Position numbers and translations under genes: made by a program. The notes under the pieces were generated by a model. That model ran no database searches, was not told the DNA's origin, and saw only the letters and a program-made list of their open reading frames with translations. From Cristatella mucedo (Eukaryota; Bryozoa; Phylactolaemata; Cristatellidae), in NCBI GenBank assembly GCA_009760855.2, contig WPIO01000081.1:763001-827000 (forward strand): 64,000 nt of DNA. The letters are read 5' to 3'. Below, in pieces: positions 23,165 through 35,169 of this stretch. Position 1 is the first letter of the stretch. Every line of letters begins with the position of its first letter.

Positions 23165-23610
23165 CGTTCGATTCGGAGTCCGGCGAGCTCGTCTCGTGGC
23201 TTCGGATTTTACGGTGCTGCTTCGTAATGGAACTTTGAGGTTAACGGAGCTGGCTCGTTGGCTCTGAACGAAACCAAGTTAGTACGATGTACTCGGGCTT
23301 CTTACTTTGCCCGCGCTGTGTGATTCAATGGCGACGATCGTGGCCCGATTTAAGTGGCTTTCCTATGATTGCCAACATACTGGTCACGGGATATTCTCTT
23401 TACGCTTGCTTCGATGACAAAGTTGCGATCGTCGGAGCCTCGTTTTAGTGGCTCTCAAATATTCGTCGGTATAGTGTTCGCGGAGTCCTTTTTTTACTCA
23501 TGCTAAGATGATTGAGTCGCGATCGGAGTCGAAGCTGATTGAGTGGCTCTTGTGCATTGTTTGTATGTTGTATGCGCGAGTGAAGCCTTTCCTTTCCCGA
23601 GCCGGGGCAG
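23165..23610. repeat. Degenerate tandem repeat, period about 95 bp
   Basis: The words GTGGCTTTC, GTGGCTCTC and GTGGCTCTT occur at about 23354, 23449 and 23543, with a weaker one near 23259, so spacing is 94-95 bp. Each is preceded by GCGATCGT-GGAGCC-like sequence. Units differ from one another at many positions. The array ends where LINE-B coding sequence starts at about 23611. Confidence 0.6.
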
Positions 23611-25046
23611 TTGCGTGTTCTGGCCGAAGCCGAGCTTGATATCGCGTTTGATATCGCTACAGCCGTGTTGAGCTGTGGTGGCAACGACATCGGGAATGTC
23701 ACTGCCTTAGCTCTGCTAGATCTGTCTGCTGCCTTCGACACCATTGATCACGAAGTTCTGCTTGAACGATTGAGAACAACGATCGGTCTGGCAGACGAAG
23801 CACTGGCGTGGTTTAAATCATACTTGTCTGATCGTGTTCAATCTGTGTCGTGTGGGGGTCACGTCTCAGACATGAGAAGGGTCACCTGTGGAGTCCCTCA
23901 AGGGTCTGTACTTGGTCCTTTGCTGTTCTCTATTTATACACAACCTCTGGGAAAAGTGATTAAGGCCCATGGAATAAAATATCACTTCTATGCTGACGAT
24001 ACTCAGTTGTATTTGTCATTTAAACCGTCGGAATCTGCTGCAACAACTGAGAAACTGAATGCTTGCCTTGCCGATATTCGATCCTGGATGTCGGAAAACT
24101 TCCTGAAATTAAATGACGATAAAACCGAACTTCTTCTCATAGGACACCCTAAGCGTGTAGCTGGATTAAAAGGCTTTGCTGTTCTAATAGGTGATGCTAT
24201 TGTGCGACCTTCACCACGTGCTCGTAATCTAGGTGTCGTGTTCGACAGCTGCCTCAATTTCAAAAGCTTCATTCAGAAGACTGCCTCTACAGCTAGCCAT
24301 CACATCCGATCCCTATCCAAGATTAGAAGCTGTCTCCCACAGTGGCTTGTAAAAAATTTAACTAGCTCTTTAGTTCTGTCTTGGCTTGATTATTGTAATT
24401 CCCTTTTGGCTGGGCTACCAAAGAAAGCTATTATACCACTACAGCGGTCTATGAATATGGCTGCAAGGCTAGTCTTCAAGTCCCAGCGGCTTGAGCACGT
24501 GTCACCTTTGCTGGAAGAGCTAGGATGGTTGCCGGTTGAGCAAAGGATACAGAGCAAAGTTCTTACGCTGACCCACAAGGCCCGCCACGGCTTGGCTCCT
24601 TCATACCTAGCTGAACTGCTGCATCTGTTTCAGCCTGTTTGCTCCGTCAGGTCCTGTGTGGACAATAAATTAGCTGTCCCATTCCTCCGCTTAAAGACAG
24701 TTGGCGACAGAAGCTTTAGCTCTGCATGTCCTAGACTGTGGAACTCGCTTCCATAATTCTTACGCAACGACATCTACTCTCCAACTGCCGACTATGGCAC
24801 ATCTTTTTCAGCGGTCCTGAACTGCTACTTCTATGCTACTCACTACGTCAACTGTTCTCCTAACTCTGCTATGCTTCCCACTTTCTCTTTGTTGCGTGAG
24901 ACGAAGTCTGTTGGGTACCGAATGCGTACCGAAAGCCGCTTAGGCTGTGAGTGCGCTATACAAAACTCTCCTGCGTAACACCCACATGGTCTTTATGACT
25001 TTGTGGAGTTACTGACGGAGATACGTTACATTTCATTACATAGGCC
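23611..25046 (+). mobile_element. LINE-B copy 1, reverse transcriptase domain nearly intact
   Basis: An open frame of 381 codons runs from 23611 to 24756. It shows [20 protein letters not shown] (motif A), [14 protein letters not shown] (motif B), [14 protein letters not shown] (motif C with catalytic YADD), [12 protein letters not shown] (motif D) and [11 protein letters not shown] (motif E), then a C-terminal region ending in WNSLP. A TAA follows where related copies have a glutamine codon, and the same frame stays recognisable to a CAIQNSPA-like end near 24978. The 3' end is TTACATTTCATTACAT-like at about 25025-25046. Endonuclease and ORF1 are absent. This is a 5'-truncated CR1/L2-like element and probably the youngest LINE here. 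Confidence 0.9.
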
Positions 25047-25164
25047 GTAGAGCCCTACTCGAGGTACTACTCTACGTCATCGCCGAGGACTAACGCCAGC
25101 CAGTGACCCTCCGTCAGCCTCAAATAGAATTCTTTACGTTATGGACATGGACTTGTTATGTTAA

Positions 25165-26437
25165 GATCAAGATGTTCCACTTGAACGATTAAGAACAACG
25201 ATTGGTCTGGCAGATGAGGCACTGGTGTTGTTTAAATCGTACTTGTCCGATCATGTTCAGTCCGTGTCGTGTGGGGGTCAGGTCTTACACATGAGACGGG
25301 TCACCTGTGGAGTCCCTCAAGGGTCCGTACTCGGTACCTTGCTGTTCTTCATTGATACTCAACCTCTGGGAAAAGTTATTAAGGCCCGTGGAATAGGATA
25401 TCACTTTTATGCTGACGATACTCAGCTGTATTTGTCATTCAAACCATGGGAATCTGCTTCGGCAACAGAGAAACTGAAGCTTGCCTTGCCGACATTTGAT
25501 CCTGGATGTCGGAAAACTTGAAACTAAATGACGATAAAACCGAACTGCTGCTCATAGGACACCCTAAGCGTGTGGCTGGATTAAAAGGCTTTGCTCTTTT
25601 AATAGGTGATGCTGTTGTGCGACCACTGCTACGTGCTCAAAATGTAGGTGTCGTTTTCGACAGCTGCTTCAATTTTAAAAGCTTCATTCAGAAGACTGGT
25701 TCTACAGCTAGCCATCACATCCAATCCCTATCCAAGATTAAGAGCTGTCTTCCACAGTGGCTTGCAAAAAATTGAACTAGCTCTTTAGTTCGGTCTCGGC
25801 TAGGTTATTGTAATTCCCTTTTGGCTGGGCTACCAAAGAAAGCAACTAGGCCACTGCAGCTGACTATGAACATGGCTTCAAGGCTAGTCTTCCAGTCCCA
25901 GAGGTTTGAGCACGTGTCTCCTTTGCTAAAAGGGCTAGGATGGATGCCAGTTGAGCAACTGATACAGAGAAAAGTTCTTACACTGACCCACAAGGCCCGC
26001 AACGGCTTGCTCCTTCGTACCTAGCTGAACTGCTACACTAGTTTCAGCCTGTCCGCGCCCTCAGGTCCTGTGTGGACAATAAACTAGCTGTTCCATTCCT
26101 TCGCTTGAAGATCGTTGGCGACAGAAGCTTTAGCTCTGCAGATCTTAGACTGTGGAACTCACTTCCACAATTCTTAGTCAACGACAACTACTTTCCTGCT
26201 GCCGACTATGCCTCATCCTTTTCAGCGGTCCTGAGCTGCTACTTCCATGCTACTCACTACCTCAACTGTTCTCGTGATTCTGCTATGCTTCCCACTTTCT
26301 CTTTGTTGCGTGAGACAAAGTCTGTTTGCTACGGAATGCGTACCAAAAGCAGCTTAGGCTGTGAGTTCGCTACACAAAACTCTCCTGCGTAGTCTTCGTG
26401 GCTTTGTGGAGTCGCAGACGGAGATACATCACATTAC
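25165..26437 (+). mobile_element. LINE-B copy 2, tandem behind copy 1
   Basis: It starts in the [11 protein letters not shown] segment (about 25188) and follows copy 1 closely: [44 protein letters not shown] and WNSLPQFLVN, then the GAGATACATCACATTACGAG tail. Frameshifts near 25500, a stop near 25775 and a lost base near 26010 inactivate it. The two copies have the same orientation with about 120 bp between them. Confidence 0.85.
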
Positions 26438-27768
26438 GAGTCCGCTGCGGCAGACTTCGTGGGAGACTTGACTGCTGGTGCTGGATGCTCCGAATGGCCG
26501 CTGGCGAACGCCAGCGACCCTCCTCTCTTAGTTGCTGCCTCGTTCCGCTACCGCTTGACATGTCTGCGTGCATCGGTGCTGAGCCTACAAGTCGCTAGCC
26601 GCTACCCAAAATTCGGGTATCAGCAGTATACGTAGTGCATTGGCCGAGACAATCGCCGTCTGCCGAGACGATCGCGGTGCTTTCGGCCTAGTTACGCCCG
26701 GGCGTGGAAGCCACTTCACCCCTTTTGCAGCAGCAGTGAAATGATGATGGACACTGACCCCTTGAGTCAGTTTGATAATGTCCACTTGCAGTAATCTCTC
26801 TGTGATTGTTGAATGGCGATAATGATTCTTAGCTTAATTGGCATAGCATACGATCAGAGCATCTGACATTTAGTAGACCAAGCGATAACACTGGAACAAA
26901 GACAGTCCTTGGCCAAGGCACGTTTTTTATTACTACATGCATGAGTCAGCAGGGCTGGCCGGCTTTATAATTTGAAAAGGTCGGCGTCTCCTATTTCTCG
27001 TCTGCCATTAGCAAAGTTAGTCGCTTTACCATTTCTCTCTCTATCTGCTTGGACAGAGCGGCAGAGCCAATCGCTGATTCGTCTGCTTCGTCGGCTTCAA
27101 GGAGCCGTCGGTTTGTCGCTCCGCTCTCCGCTTTTCTTCTCCGTCCGCGTTGAAGAAAATTAACCACTGCGGCGGTTGCAACTCTTTCGCTGTACATCAA
27201 TCAGTCAATGCTGCGGCATGAGGAGTATTATCTGCCGATGAAAGCCGTCTTGCCGGCGGCGGCGCTCAGAAGCAGTGGAGGCAAAAGGAGACGATGGGGG
27301 CGGAATATGTTGACACGTCTACGACTCTGTCCGGGGGGGGGGAGTAGCGGCTGACTGCTGCGAAGACGATGCAACTTAGCGTTAGAAGAGCCGCTTGATT
27401 CCAGCACGACTCCTGGCATTTCGGTGGCATCGGCGACCCAGAAGAAGACATGCGGAGGCCAACAGCTCATTCAATGCTGTCAAAGGTGCTGCGAGCGCTA
27501 CGAGGCCTTAAGCGATCGACTCTTGGACGGACGGACACGAGTTTTAATGGATGGGGATAGGATAATGAGGGGAATGGCTGTGGAGCAATGTCCCACGATT
27601 GTTTACTGTGAGATCGGGCCGCTGACTTCGTTGACCGAGTACCGCTTATGAAATAGCTACTACTTATGAGCAGCGGTATAAATAATTATGCAGCGTAACG
27701 AGATTTATGTAAGACTTACGCTCCGGCCAGCATATAAAGCGCGAGACTGAAGTGATAAACCAGTCGAA
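26438..27768. other. Unassigned stretch
   Basis: No gene or repeat family is recognised. Mixed GC content, with a G-run near 27331-27340. Open frames are short. Confidence 0.4.
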
Positions 27769-28573
<805 letters not shown>

Positions 28574-28645
28574 GTTAGCTATAATAAAGGATTGCCTGCT
28601 GCACGGCTCGAGCCCGTGACCCCTGGGTCTTGAAGTGCGAGCGCC
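28574..28645 (-). mobile_element. SINE-1 head fragment, antisense
   Basis: AATAAAGGATTGCCTGCTGC followed by ACGGCTCGAGCCCGTGACC is the middle and B-box of a SINE-1-type element in reverse, then GCGAGCGCCTCATTCTC as the head. Confidence 0.5.
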
Positions 28646-29281
28646 TCATTCTCGGGGTAAGACGCGGGGGCGGGGGCGGGGGTCAGCCACCGGCTACGGC
28701 CCGTCGCCGTCCAACTCAGCTACACACAGCTCCCCCGGCTTGAGTAAGGCAGCGGCAGCGTGCCGGGGATTCTCAGTCCAATTTAACTCGTATTTAAAAA
28801 GTGTAGTATTTATGCACGTTGCCTGCAGTGCAAGCGCGTGGCATACAGAGGGGCACGGGGCGCTTCCGGAATCCGCCGACAGCCTCTTTTCTACGCGGCT
28901 GCTTCCTTCGCTTGCTATCTTCCACAAACCGCTCGGCGGCACCGGTGGCACGCCGTTTTGGAGCCGACCGCCAACGACGTAGAGACGACGGCACGTTTCG
29001 CCAGAGCAGACCCGGTACGCGACTGTTACTTGCCACCGCGCGCGACGCCGATTGAGTTCGGCTCTGTAGCTCGGCGGCGGCAGGCGTACGCCCGCGTGCG
29101 TGCGACAGCGACCGCGACCTTCGACCTTCAGCGAGCAGCGCGGCCTGGCGCTGCTTCCGTCGGCCTCGGGCGACGCCGCAGCCGACGGTCGGCCCACTTC
29201 CCACGCCGCGAGACGGCGTCGCCGCGCGGGGTCCGCCAACATGCCGGCGGTCCCAGCCGCTAAGCACATGAGCAATCCTCT

Positions 29282-29288
29282 TATAAAA
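29282..29288 (+). promoter_or_regulatory. TATA-like word in the CpG island
   Basis: TATAAAA stands alone in a strongly GC-rich setting. No initiator or transcript start can be shown from sequence. Confidence 0.25.
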
Positions 29289-31195
29289 TGCGGCTGCGGC
29301 CGCCATTTATTGCGGCCGCAAATGCGAGCGTTCGACGAGCGCACTTTTGAAGTTTTGCCATCGGAGACGCTCGCGGTTATCGCGCGCTGCAATCGAACGC
29401 GACCGGCGCTCGCTGCGACGAGAGAGAAAGAGAGACCTTAGATGCGCTTAGGCGATCGCAGAGAAGCCGAGCCGAAGCAGCAATCCGAGAAAGGTGCTCC
29501 GCTCGAGACACTTTATGGCCTGTGACTCGTCAGTGAGCAAACAGCGCGGCGAAGCGCGCGCGGCCCCGCGCCGCCGCCGCCGCCACTGGAGCAAGCGGGC
29601 GTGGGGGCGAGTAGCCCGAGCGCGGCGGTAGACCTGTTTGTAGACAGGATTGTCGGCTTAGGGCACCCGCGAGGTTTAAGCTCATTCCGCCTCTCGCTCG
29701 GCGCGCTGCGTCATAGTGCGGCGCCGCGCTCCGCCGAGCTGCTCAAAGGGGAAGCAGACGACCGTAGCGGCGCCGAGGTACGAGAGAGAATCGCGCATCC
29801 TTCGCTGAACCGCGCGTGCGCTCGCGCCTCGAGCGTCGAGGCGTCGCTGAGCAACTGCCCGGCGGCGGCGGCGGCGCGACGGCGGCGGCCGGCGCGCCGA
29901 ATCCTTGCCGCGCCGAAGCAGCCGCTCATGCTCGCCGGCGAACGCGCATCTCCGGCGTCCGCCGCGCTGCGAGGCGACCGCGCTCAGCCCCCCCCCCCCG
30001 GCCTGCGCCGCGCCCAGCGGTCCATGAGTCGCGTCTCGGAGCGGGAGGGCGGGCGGGTGGGGCCTCGCACCGCAGCGGCGCACAGCTCGAGGTTCGCCCC
30101 TCGCGCGCGCTCCTGTCGGCTGCTATGCCCACGGATCGAGCGCTCCGACACGCTCGCCTGCGGTTGGCCGCGGTCGCGCGCGTGCCGCCGACGCTCGCTC
30201 GGGTCACGCGCCGACGGCTAATCGTCGTGCCAGCCGGCGCTGCCGAACGTCGCCGTGCCGCCATTTTGTCGCTGGTAGCCAGGCCCGTCTCGGCCGCCTC
30301 TGGCCGTCGTCTCTCCGTCTCTTCCGCGCGTTCTGCGTTCCGAATCTCTGCGGTGCGGCGAGATATTTCGCGCGGCTGGAGCGAACTCATTCGCCCGACC
30401 GCCCCCGCGATCCACGCGCGGCGCACCAGGTGGCGCTCCGGCCGTTTCCGGGCGGGCGGGCGCGAGCGACCGGCGCCGCGGCTGCGCGACCAGCATCATC
30501 TTCGCGCGGCCGCTCGCAGTCGTCGAGCGAGCTGCCGCGACCTCGCCGCGGCTTGCGCCGCCGCCGCCGTCCTCCGCTGTCAGCGGAACGCTCGTCGCGG
30601 CCGCGGCCCATCTACGTCGGGTTTGCGGCCCAAATCGAGCCGGCGCCGAGCCTCCGGCTCCGGCGCCCCTTTCGCAGCCCGTTTCGACGCCGGGGCCGCG
30701 AAGAGAAAGGAAGAGAGCGGTTTTTAATTACGTTTCTATGTTTGGTTAATTATTCGCTCAGAATTTACGAGCGAACCGGCCGTGAGGCTCAAAGGTTACG
30801 CCGCACCGTCGGCGACGGCCGGCGGAGGCTGGGGTGCAGAGAGAGAGAGAGAGATCGGCGGAAGATAAGTAATTATGACCAAATTTGGCTCAAGCGGCGC
30901 CGCTGGGCGGACCCGCAACCATTGGCCTTCTCCTCCTCCGTAATCTCGGGGCTCGCTCCGGAAACCTCCTCTTGCGAAGTCTCCTCTTTTAAGAGCGGGA
31001 GAGGTCGGCGCACAGGCACTCGCCGCCGCACCGCCGACTGAGCACTGCGCTCCGTAGCACTTGGTTAGCTTCGATCAAGGCTCGCCGCCCTCCGGCCTCC
31101 GGATATTTCATTTCCCACCGGCTGCCTCCTCGGCTGCTGCCAGGTGAGGGTCTCGCTGTGCTGGCCGCGAGCGTACGGGATAATGGCGTGGGAGA

Positions 31196-31201
31196 GAGAA
31201 G

Positions 31202-31267
<66 letters not shown>

Positions 31268-31268
31268 C
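31196..31268. repeat. (GA)n microsatellite
   Basis: Uninterrupted AG dinucleotides for about 60 bp, with slightly broken ends. Confidence 0.95.
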
Positions 31269-31655
31269 GAATATGAATAATGCCGCCGGATGAGGATCCG
31301 CACGGTTTATACTCGCACGCACTAGATCTCAAAAACGAAGCGCGCCGGGCCGAATTCACTTCTGGCGTTCTCAATCGACTCGCCGCGGGCAGCCGCCGGG
31401 CTCAGGACGCGGTCTGGTCGCGTCGCTTTCCTCCGCACGGCTCTGCCCCCTCCCACCGCCTCGCTGACTCGCTGCCGTATCTACGCTGCGGTCCCGTCGG
31501 CGGCCAAGCTGCTCCATCGCGCCACGCCATGCCGCCAGCCGCGGAGTCGCCTGCTCTGCTGTTCGCATCACAGTAGCACTAGGTTCTCTCCAGAGACAGG
31601 CAGACAGAGCGCAGCAGCCGCCGGCGCGGAGCTTCGCTCGAGCGGCCGCCGCCGC

Positions 31656-31689
<34 letters not shown>

Positions 31690-32150
31690 CACATTCGGTT
31701 TCTTGAAACAATTAGGCGGCTCTTCGACGGCGAGCGGGCCGCTGCAGCCCCACCGCGCAGCTGGCCCGGCGCTCCGCGGTTTGGCCGGCGCTCTCCGCCG
31801 GCTCGGCGCTCCTAGCCGGGCTTTGCCACGGCTCGCCGGCGACTCCGTCGCCGAGGGGCGGTTCGGAGCCAACGGCGGCGGCTGCCCCGGGAACGACCCG
31901 ACGCTCTCCGTCAGAGTGAGGCCGGAAGCGATCTGCCTTCGGCCTCCTCCGGCAGGCGGCTGGCCTCCCCCCCCCCCGGCGAGACAATGGCTTCCGTCCG
32001 GCGGCTATTGACGGCTAGCGAGTGCGCGGCGGCCATTTCTCGTCGGAAAGGTCACCTAAGAAGGCTGCACGGCTACTGGCCAGTCGGCCCCGAGGGAGAG
32101 AAGGTAGATGCGAGGGGGTAGATGCGAGGGAGCGTATTAGCAGCGAGTAG

Positions 32151-33042
32151 TTTGAGATGACTTTGCGAATTGACAGGTCTCACGCCGGCGAGCCTGCAGC
32201 AATGTGGCGGCAAGCGCTAGAGGTTGCTCGATGCCCCACGCGACCACGCAGGAATACCTCCGAATCCCCCTCTGCCTCTCTTTTTCTTTATTCTATCCGC
32301 CCTAACCCCTGTATGCCTTCCTCTTTCTCTATCCGTCACCCACGTCACGCCTGCATCACTCTACCTGTCTGTTCGTATGTCTGTCTGTATCATCCGGCTG
32401 CCTGCCCCGGCTATCTCTCAGTCTGTCTCTCAGACTATCTCTCTGTTTGTCTCACTGTCAGTCGCCTTCCTGTCCGGCCCATTCCAGAGCTGTGTGGCGT
32501 CGAGCGGGTCGACTGTCCGCACCTTACTCCCGCTCCAGCTCCCAATCCACCAAGAGATCAGCGAAGGGAGAGAGATACGTTCGAATACCTAGTAGCCAAT
32601 TACCTAACCCGTACCTGCATAATAATGGACCTCTCGCGTGCCCGGAAACGTTGCGCAACTCGCATAAGTAATGCTCTGCTACCGGTCCAAAGGGCGGGTC
32701 ACAACGAGCAAGAGGCAAGGGAAGCTGAGCTGAGCGGCCGCCGCTACGCTACTACTCGAGCTCTCGAGCGAAGGCCCGAGTGGATCTGGAGCGATGCGGG
32801 CCGGAAAGGGAACGGAAACTGTCGCTCCCCCCCCCCCTTCGTAGACGCCCTCCAGCCTGACCGCCGCGATTACGGTGCCGAAACTGGTAAGAAACTGGCA
32901 GGAAAGTCGGGACGAGCGAACGAGTGCTCAGTCTTTTAGCTCGTCCCATCTTTCGTCCTTCCGACTTGCCTGAGAGCCACGGGCGCTGCATGGCCTGCAG
33001 AAAGATAAAATGCAATATTGGGGCGCCCATGTCATCGGAAAT
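32151..33042. other. Unassigned stretch with a CTGT-rich patch
   Basis: No gene is recognised. CTGTCTGT-type words cluster at about 32365-32460 and a C-run lies near 32829. Frames here lack recognisable domains. Confidence 0.4.
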
Positions 33043-33160
33043 CCTTATATAATGGCTCGTTCGTACAGCGCTCTGAGAGAACTAAATCATTTCCGTGGCT
33101 GCGTTTGCATTTTCTGGAAAGGAAGCACGTCAATTGGTTAGCAATAAGTTGGGCTCGAAG
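33043..33160 (-). mobile_element. LINE-A tail, antisense, diverged
   Basis: CAGCGCTCTGAGAGAACTAA, then ATCATTTCCGTGGC and AGGAAGCACGTCAATTGGTT resemble the reversed LINE-A terminal region. Confidence 0.5.
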
Positions 33161-33594
33161 GAAAATATGTGAATAAAGTCAAAATCTGCTCAAAATATTG
33201 CCACAATCTGTGGGTGGGGAAAGGTAACCAATTTGCACAACAAAACAGTAATCGGTGAAAAAATAGTAGCGAGTCTTTCACTGTGAAATTCAGGAACTAT
33301 TTGTAGAATTCGGGAGCAATCAGCAATCTCTAGTATAATTCAAATGAACTATTTAATTCAATATTTGCATAACATCCTGCGAAAATAAAACCAAGAAATG
33401 TGCCCGATGACCATCGAAGTATTAGCGTTTTTCTGTGTTCGAGAGCGTCTGTCGTTAGCCAAGAAGTCACTGTACTTAGAAAAGAGTCGCTCGGCATCAA
33501 CCGCATAAGCCACATCAGCCGCATCTGTGAGCGATCTAAGGTAGCCATGAGCTCTCCGCCTGCTCTCCGCCAATCTTTTGGTATATCTTATGAA
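33161..33594. other. Unassigned AT-rich stretch
   Basis: No gene or repeat is recognised. Confidence 0.4.
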
Positions 33595-33770
33595 TACTAG
33601 CTGATTTAACAACCGCATTTGTATAGCGGCAGAAGAGCCTTAACAGCTTATCATATCCGCTATCTATCAGCACCGCTTGCAATTGGCAATTCCAGATCGC
33701 CCGCGGGAGTACTCGAATCCACGACCGAGGTCGTTAAGAGCGAGCGTCTTACTTTCTGGACTATCGAGGC
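33595..33770 (-). mobile_element. SINE-1 copy, antisense
   Basis: TACTAGCTGATTTAACAACC, GCATTTGTATAGCGGCAGAA and GAGCCTTAACAGC form the reversed tail. GATCGCCCGCGGGAGTACTC, then GAATCCACGACCGAGGTCGT covers the B-box and head. It looks nearly full length. Confidence 0.75.
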
Positions 33771-35168
33771 TAATCGGACTATCGCGGCCCTAATCGGACG
33801 GGCGTCGTGGCTTACATTTGATGACGCATAATTTAGCCAGTCGGCACTTTGCACCTTTGACCCGACGTTTGGCATGCATTGCTCATACTCTTTTCTTTGG
33901 CAGCACAGACAGCGGCTTTGGGTCAAGAATGCTGCCACCCCTGAAGTACGCCGTAGCTTGGCGGGCTTGAAATAGCAGTGCACGATTTTATTTTTACTTT
34001 CCACATTAACTGCAAAAAATATCAGCACGGGCGCTCCTTTCAATATCCTATATATTCTGCAATCGACCTGGTACGTGCTTTTCGAGCCGGAAGTATTTCC
34101 GATTTTGAAGATTTGTTGGAGCTGTCCATCGCAGTTTCAGGCGATCGCAGTAAATTTAAACAGCAGACGATACAGTAAGTAAAACACAATCGAGGTGCCC
34201 GAAGACTTGCTGACGACGAAGTCGTCAGCAAAGCATTTCAGCACACTTAATCTTTTTCGCTACAAAAAGAGCTCGAGCCCTTGAGACGTCAAATCTGTCT
34301 CGCGGAACAATCTCCACATTTCTCCACGGCATCCTCACTCGTGCACTTGACTGCTGATCTCGAAGGTCGAGTATCGAGGCTGTTGGCGCGGGTTGTTGGT
34401 CATGTAGTCCGCAGCTACGGCTCACTGCAGCCAACGTGTTAAAACAGGGACAACAAGTTGTTCGGATTAAGTGAGCCATTGCATTTCACGGGAAGTCAAA
34501 GAATTGCTGTCGTCTTTCGGTGTGGAGTTGATTAAAAAGCTTTTTGTAAAGTATGTGAGAAGTTTCCAATTCTGCATTGAAGGGCGAAAGATCTCCAGTT
34601 TGAGGTACAGTGAATATGCCAAGCAAGTAAAATGAATTGAACAAGGTATTAAGCCTTTTTCTTTCATTAAAGGTTTGCTTTCTAATTATATTTCGTATAG
34701 TTTGCGTCGTGGGTCACAAAGCTAGCGCGTCATCGAAACGATTCCGAACTTATGGCGAAAATCTGATGGGAACTCGGCACATTTATCTATCGGCCGCTCA
34801 TGTAACTGCAGCTGGGTGCTCTCTTCCACAAAGTTGCTCTTCCAGTTGTAGTACTTGCCGTTAGCAGCCAGCCACACGGTTTCTCAAATTCAACCCTAAC
34901 AACTTACTAATGTGGGTAGGACAGCAAACGGCGGGCCTAAAAGTAAGTTTATTTTTCAAAATCCGATGAAGGCCAGCCAAAAAGACTAAACTCTTCGCTC
35001 GCTGCGTAAAATCAGCGCTTCGGTCAAAATCCACTTAGTGACAATGTGACAATCATCCAATCAGCTGATTTCCGCAAGCTCGGATTCGATTCGGCTCTAA
35101 CGACAACGCTCGCATCGTCAGCATGATAACACGAGCATCTGATGATAACTCGTGCATTGTCAGCATGC
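33771..35168. other. Unassigned stretch with a short hairpin
   Basis: No gene is recognised in 1.4 kb. A perfect 11-bp stem with a 3-nt loop (TTGCTGACGAC, GAA, complement) lies at 34207-34231. Confidence 0.4.
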
Positions 35169-35169
35169 A

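Larger units (their letters stand above)
28650..32150. promoter_or_regulatory. CpG-rich island, candidate promoter region
   Basis: About 3.5 kb is very GC-rich with dense CG dinucleotides, unlike the AT-richer flanks. Open frames overlap in several frames on both strands (for example 28694-29392 minus, 29816-30727 plus), as expected when stop codons are rare. None shows a recognisable domain. It contains a TATAAAA word at 29282-29288, a GCGGGGGCGGGGGCGGGGG run near 28670, (GA)n at 31196-31268 and (CT)n at 31658-31686. In unmethylated animal DNA such islands often mark promoters. A far-upstream first exon of filamin, about 11-14 kb before its ATG, or an unknown gene are both possible. Confidence 0.45.

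Noticed and set aside
23611-24756. A host gene with a reverse transcriptase domain
   Set aside because: It has relatives in at least five places in the window with typical 5' truncation and a repeat-like 3' end, so it is a retrotransposon.
28694-30727. Frames of 130-303 codons on both strands in the CpG island
   Set aside because: They overlap each other in several frames, are Arg/Ala-rich and show no domain. Low stop density in GC-rich DNA explains them.
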